Shown piece after piece: positions 62,170 through 64,000 of a DNA stretch of 64,000 bases. Below the pieces are notes generated by a model. The model was given only the letters and a program-made list of their open reading frames with translations. It did not search any database and had not been told where the DNA came from. Position 1 is the stretch's first letter. Each line of letters starts with the position of its first letter. The stretch is from NCBI RefSeq assembly GCF_000981505.1, contig NZ_LN827929.1:310001-374000 (forward strand), given 5' to 3'. Both the position numbers and the translations under genes were made by a program. The stretch is from Candidatus Methylopumilus planktonicus (GTDB lineage: Bacteria > Pseudomonadota > Gammaproteobacteria > Burkholderiales > Methylophilaceae).

Positions 62170-62658
62170 TTAAAGACACTTATCTTCGCAGCCTTCTTCA
62201 CTTACACCTAAAGAAAGAAGTAAGTCGACCATTTTTTGATCACCTTTTTCTTGTTTCACCACACGGATAATAGATACACCACCATTCATTTTTTTATTAA
62301 GATCAGCGCCCTTGGATGCAAGGTATTTAACGATCTCAGTTCTACCGTCAAAAGCAGCATGATGAAATGCATTCATTTTAGTAATTGGATGAGTGTAATT
62401 AAGATCAGCGCCATGCTCTGCTAAATATTTGAGCACTTGAAATTGACCTTTAGCCGCCGCCATAAGAAGGGGGCTCCATGCAAAGTAAGTTGCATTGATA
62501 TCTACTTTTTTTACTTCAACATATTTTTTAACGATAGATAGTTTGCCTTCATTCACTGCGCCTGAAAATTCGATTCCTTCTGCATCTGTTAATGCAAAAA
62601 GTTGCATTGAGAAAGTGAGTAAAATTAGTGTAAGTGTTGTTTTTAAAAATTTATTCAT
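62170..62658 (-). CDS. Small exported ankyrin-repeat protein
   Basis: A 162-aa protein with a signal peptide (KFLKTTLTLILLTFSMQLFA before LTDAEG) and about four ankyrin repeats, for example FAWSPLLMAAAKGQFQVLKY and NAFHHAAFDGRTEIVKYLAS. The C-terminus has two cysteines (EEGCEDKCL) that could form a disulfide. It is smaller than, and not closely similar to, the nine-repeat protein at 55867-56814. Function unknown. Confidence 0.82.
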   Translation of the reverse strand: MNKFLKTTLTLILLTFSMQLFALTDAEGIEFSGAVNEGKLSIVKKYVEVKKVDINATYFAWSPLLMAAAKGQFQVLKYLAEHGADLNYTHPITKMNAFHHAAFDGRTEIVKYLASKGADLNKKMNGGVSIIRVVKQEKGDQKMVDLLLSLGVSEEGCEDKCL

Positions 62659-62677
62659 ATTTAAGTGACTCTTTCAT

Positions 62678-64000
62678 TTAGTTAAAAAATTGGTAAGCAT
62701 TTGCAAACATTTTATACCATGGCGCTAATTCGTTCCACGCTTCAGGATGCCAAGAATTTTGTGTTACCCTAAAAACTCTCTCAGGATGAGGCATCATAAT
62801 TGAAAACCGTCCATTGACAGAAGTAAATCCAGTAATTCCTTCAGGAGAACCGTTTGGATTCATAGGGTAGGTAGAAGTTCCCTTTTGGTAGTTATCAACA
62901 TAGCGAAGTGTTGCAAGTTGATGATTTAAAACATCATTCATTTGAGTCTGGTTTTGATATTCTGTATAGCCCTCACCGTGAGCCACTGCAATTGGAAGTA
63001 TTGAGCCGTCCATCCCGGTAAAAAATACAGAATTAGACTTAAGAATTTCAACTGATACAAACCTTGCTTCAAATTGTTCAGATCTGTTTTTTACAAAGTG
63101 TGGCCATGATGTTGAGCCAGGAATAATTTCTTTAAGGTTACTCATCATTTGGCAGCCATTACAAATACCTAGTGCAATCGTATCAGGCCTTGAGAAAAAA
63201 GCTGCAAAAGCGTCACGTGTTTTTGAATTGAATAGAATTGATTTAGCCCAGCCTTCACCTGCACCTAATACATCGCCATATGAAAAACCGCCGCATGCAA
63301 CTAGCGCTGAAAAATCAGTTAAACTTTTTTGACCTTCAATAATGTCTGACATATGCACGTCATGCGCTTCAAATCCTGCAGTAGAGAAGGCTGCGGCCAT
63401 TTCAACATGGCCATTTACACCTTGCTCTCTTAGGATGGCAATTTTAGGTTTCGTCTTTTTAATTGCAAAAGACTGGGGAATTTCAAAATCAAATTTTGGG
63501 TTAATACCTGGATCAAGATCATCTGAAATTTGTGAAAACTCTTCTAAGGCGCACTCTGGATTATCTCTCATAGATTGCATCTTGAAAGTTGTTTCGCTCC
63601 AGGCGCTTTGTAAGTTTGATCTTGTCTCTTTGAGGACAGTTTCATTTTTATGTTTAATATGAATTGTTTGATTGGGGCTGATAGACCCAATGAGGAAAGT
63701 GTGCTGATTTAGCGCCTCGTGAATCTTTATGAGCGTGCTAGAAATATACTCTGTTTGAACTTGAATGACAGCACCCAGCTCTTCGTTAAATAAAATTGCT
63801 TTAATATCATCACCGCAATGAGTCAAATCAATATCCAAACCGCAGCGACCTGCAAAGGCCATTTCAGTTAACGTTGCAAAAAGTCCGCCATCAGATCGAT
63901 CATGATAAGCCTCAATCACATTTTCATTTTTAAGTATTTGAATCACATCAAAGAATGCTTTAAGTGTTTTCGCGTCATCAAGGTTTGGAGGGATATCGCC
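62678..64000 (-). CDS. purL: Phosphoribosylformylglycinamidine synthase, C-terminal part (5' end outside window)
   Basis: Large purine-synthesis enzyme; about 440 C-terminal residues are present and the frame is open to the window edge. AYHDRSDGGLFATLTEMAFAG belongs to the synthetase domain. The glutaminase domain begins at PKIAILREQGVNGHVEMAAA, with the catalytic Cys in LGICNGCQMMSNL and His and Glu in MMPHPERVFRV. This is the long PurL type with fused PurQ-like domain, as usual in proteobacteria. Confidence 0.96.
   Translation of the reverse strand, partial: GDIPPNLDDAKTLKAFFDVIQILKNENVIEAYHDRSDGGLFATLTEMAFAGRCGLDIDLTHCGDDIKAILFNEELGAVIQVQTEYISSTLIKIHEALNQHTFLIGSISPNQTIHIKHKNETVLKETRSNLQSAWSETTFKMQSMRDNPECALEEFSQISDDLDPGINPKFDFEIPQSFAIKKTKPKIAILREQGVNGHVEMAAAFSTAGFEAHDVHMSDIIEGQKSLTDFSALVACGGFSYGDVLGAGEGWAKSILFNSKTRDAFAAFFSRPDTIALGICNGCQMMSNLKEIIPGSTSWPHFVKNRSEQFEARFVSVEILKSNSVFFTGMDGSILPIAVAHGEGYTEYQNQTQMNDVLNHQLATLRYVDNYQKGTSTYPMNPNGSPEGITGFTSVNGRFSIMMPHPERVFRVTQNSWHPEAWNELAPWYKMFANAYQFFN

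Overview
The window looks like a piece of the core chromosome of a small-genome, A+T-rich betaproteobacterium. The best fit is the Methylophilaceae (the aquatic OM43 / 'Candidatus Methylopumilus' type). This is inference. It rests on the low G+C, the very tight packing (1-4 bp gaps, ATGA or TAATG overlaps), betaproteobacterial gene orders (lptD-surA-pdxA-rsmA, leuS-lptE-holA-proA-nadD, xseB-ispA-dxs-folE2, ilvB-ilvH-ilvC-psd, exbB-exbD-msbA-lpxK-kdsB) and an MxaD-like periplasmic protein of the kind linked to methanol oxidation. No tRNA, rRNA, CRISPR array, insertion sequence, prophage or defence island was seen. Almost every gene is a recognisable housekeeping gene.

Layout. 1-4039 (+): biotin operon bioB(partial)-bioF-bioH-bioC-bioD. 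4014-16038 (-): a 12-kb run lptD-surA-pdxA-rsmA, adk-leuS-lptE-holA-proA-nadD (outer-membrane assembly, translation, replication, NAD and proline). 16231-22256 (+): amgK-murU (cell-wall sugar recycling), pepP-ubiH-ubiI-like (ubiquinone) and dsbC. 22279-22677: a cold-shock gene with its own promoter and a hairpin terminator shared with convergent icd. 23935-26834 (+): rluE, aroC, an MFS transporter. 26837-31261 (-): esterase-xseB-ispA-dxs-folE2 (isoprenoid and pterin precursors). 31310-32834 (-): MxaD-like protein and a YVTN beta-propeller lipoprotein. 32930-38241: rppH (+), then ilvB-ilvH-ilvC-psd and nadC (-). 38296-41508: a YibF-like GST (+) and yggS-proC-mnmA (-). 41612-41959 (-): a histone-H1-like KPAAKK repeat protein. 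42113-45294 (-): ruvX-pyrR-pyrB-pyrC'. 45453-47130 (-): ribE-ribB. 47153-53921 (+): lolC-lolD, exbB-exbD, msbA-lpxK-Trm112-like-kdsB (envelope export and lipid A/KDO). 53918-58855 (-): sucC-sucD-ankyrin protein-nadE-glnB. 58535-59932: an exact 699-bp tandem duplication. 59679-60524 (+): serB. 60521-64000 (-): purL(partial), ankyrin protein, SMP-30-like propeller, DUF455 protein.

The genes supply cofactors (biotin, NAD, riboflavin, ubiquinone, PLP, pterin), branched-chain amino acids, proline, serine, pyrimidines, isoprenoids and the outer membrane, as expected of a streamlined free-living cell.

The unusual points concern sequence integrity as much as biology. Four otherwise intact genes (dsbC, yggS, pyrB, pyrC') carry single-base indels, and correcting them restores standard-length proteins. 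Four of the five indels lie within 2.3 kb around the tandem-repeat gene. The 699-bp duplication is perfect and has the geometry of two contig ends joined without merging their overlap. Whether these are assembly errors or real must be settled with reads. Of biological interest are a dihydroorotase-like protein lacking the metal-binding HxH motif (a pseudo-dihydroorotase beside pyrB), the 13-unit KPAAKK protein, two exported ankyrin proteins, and terminators that abut the start codon of the next gene. I found no convincing undescribed multi-gene system.
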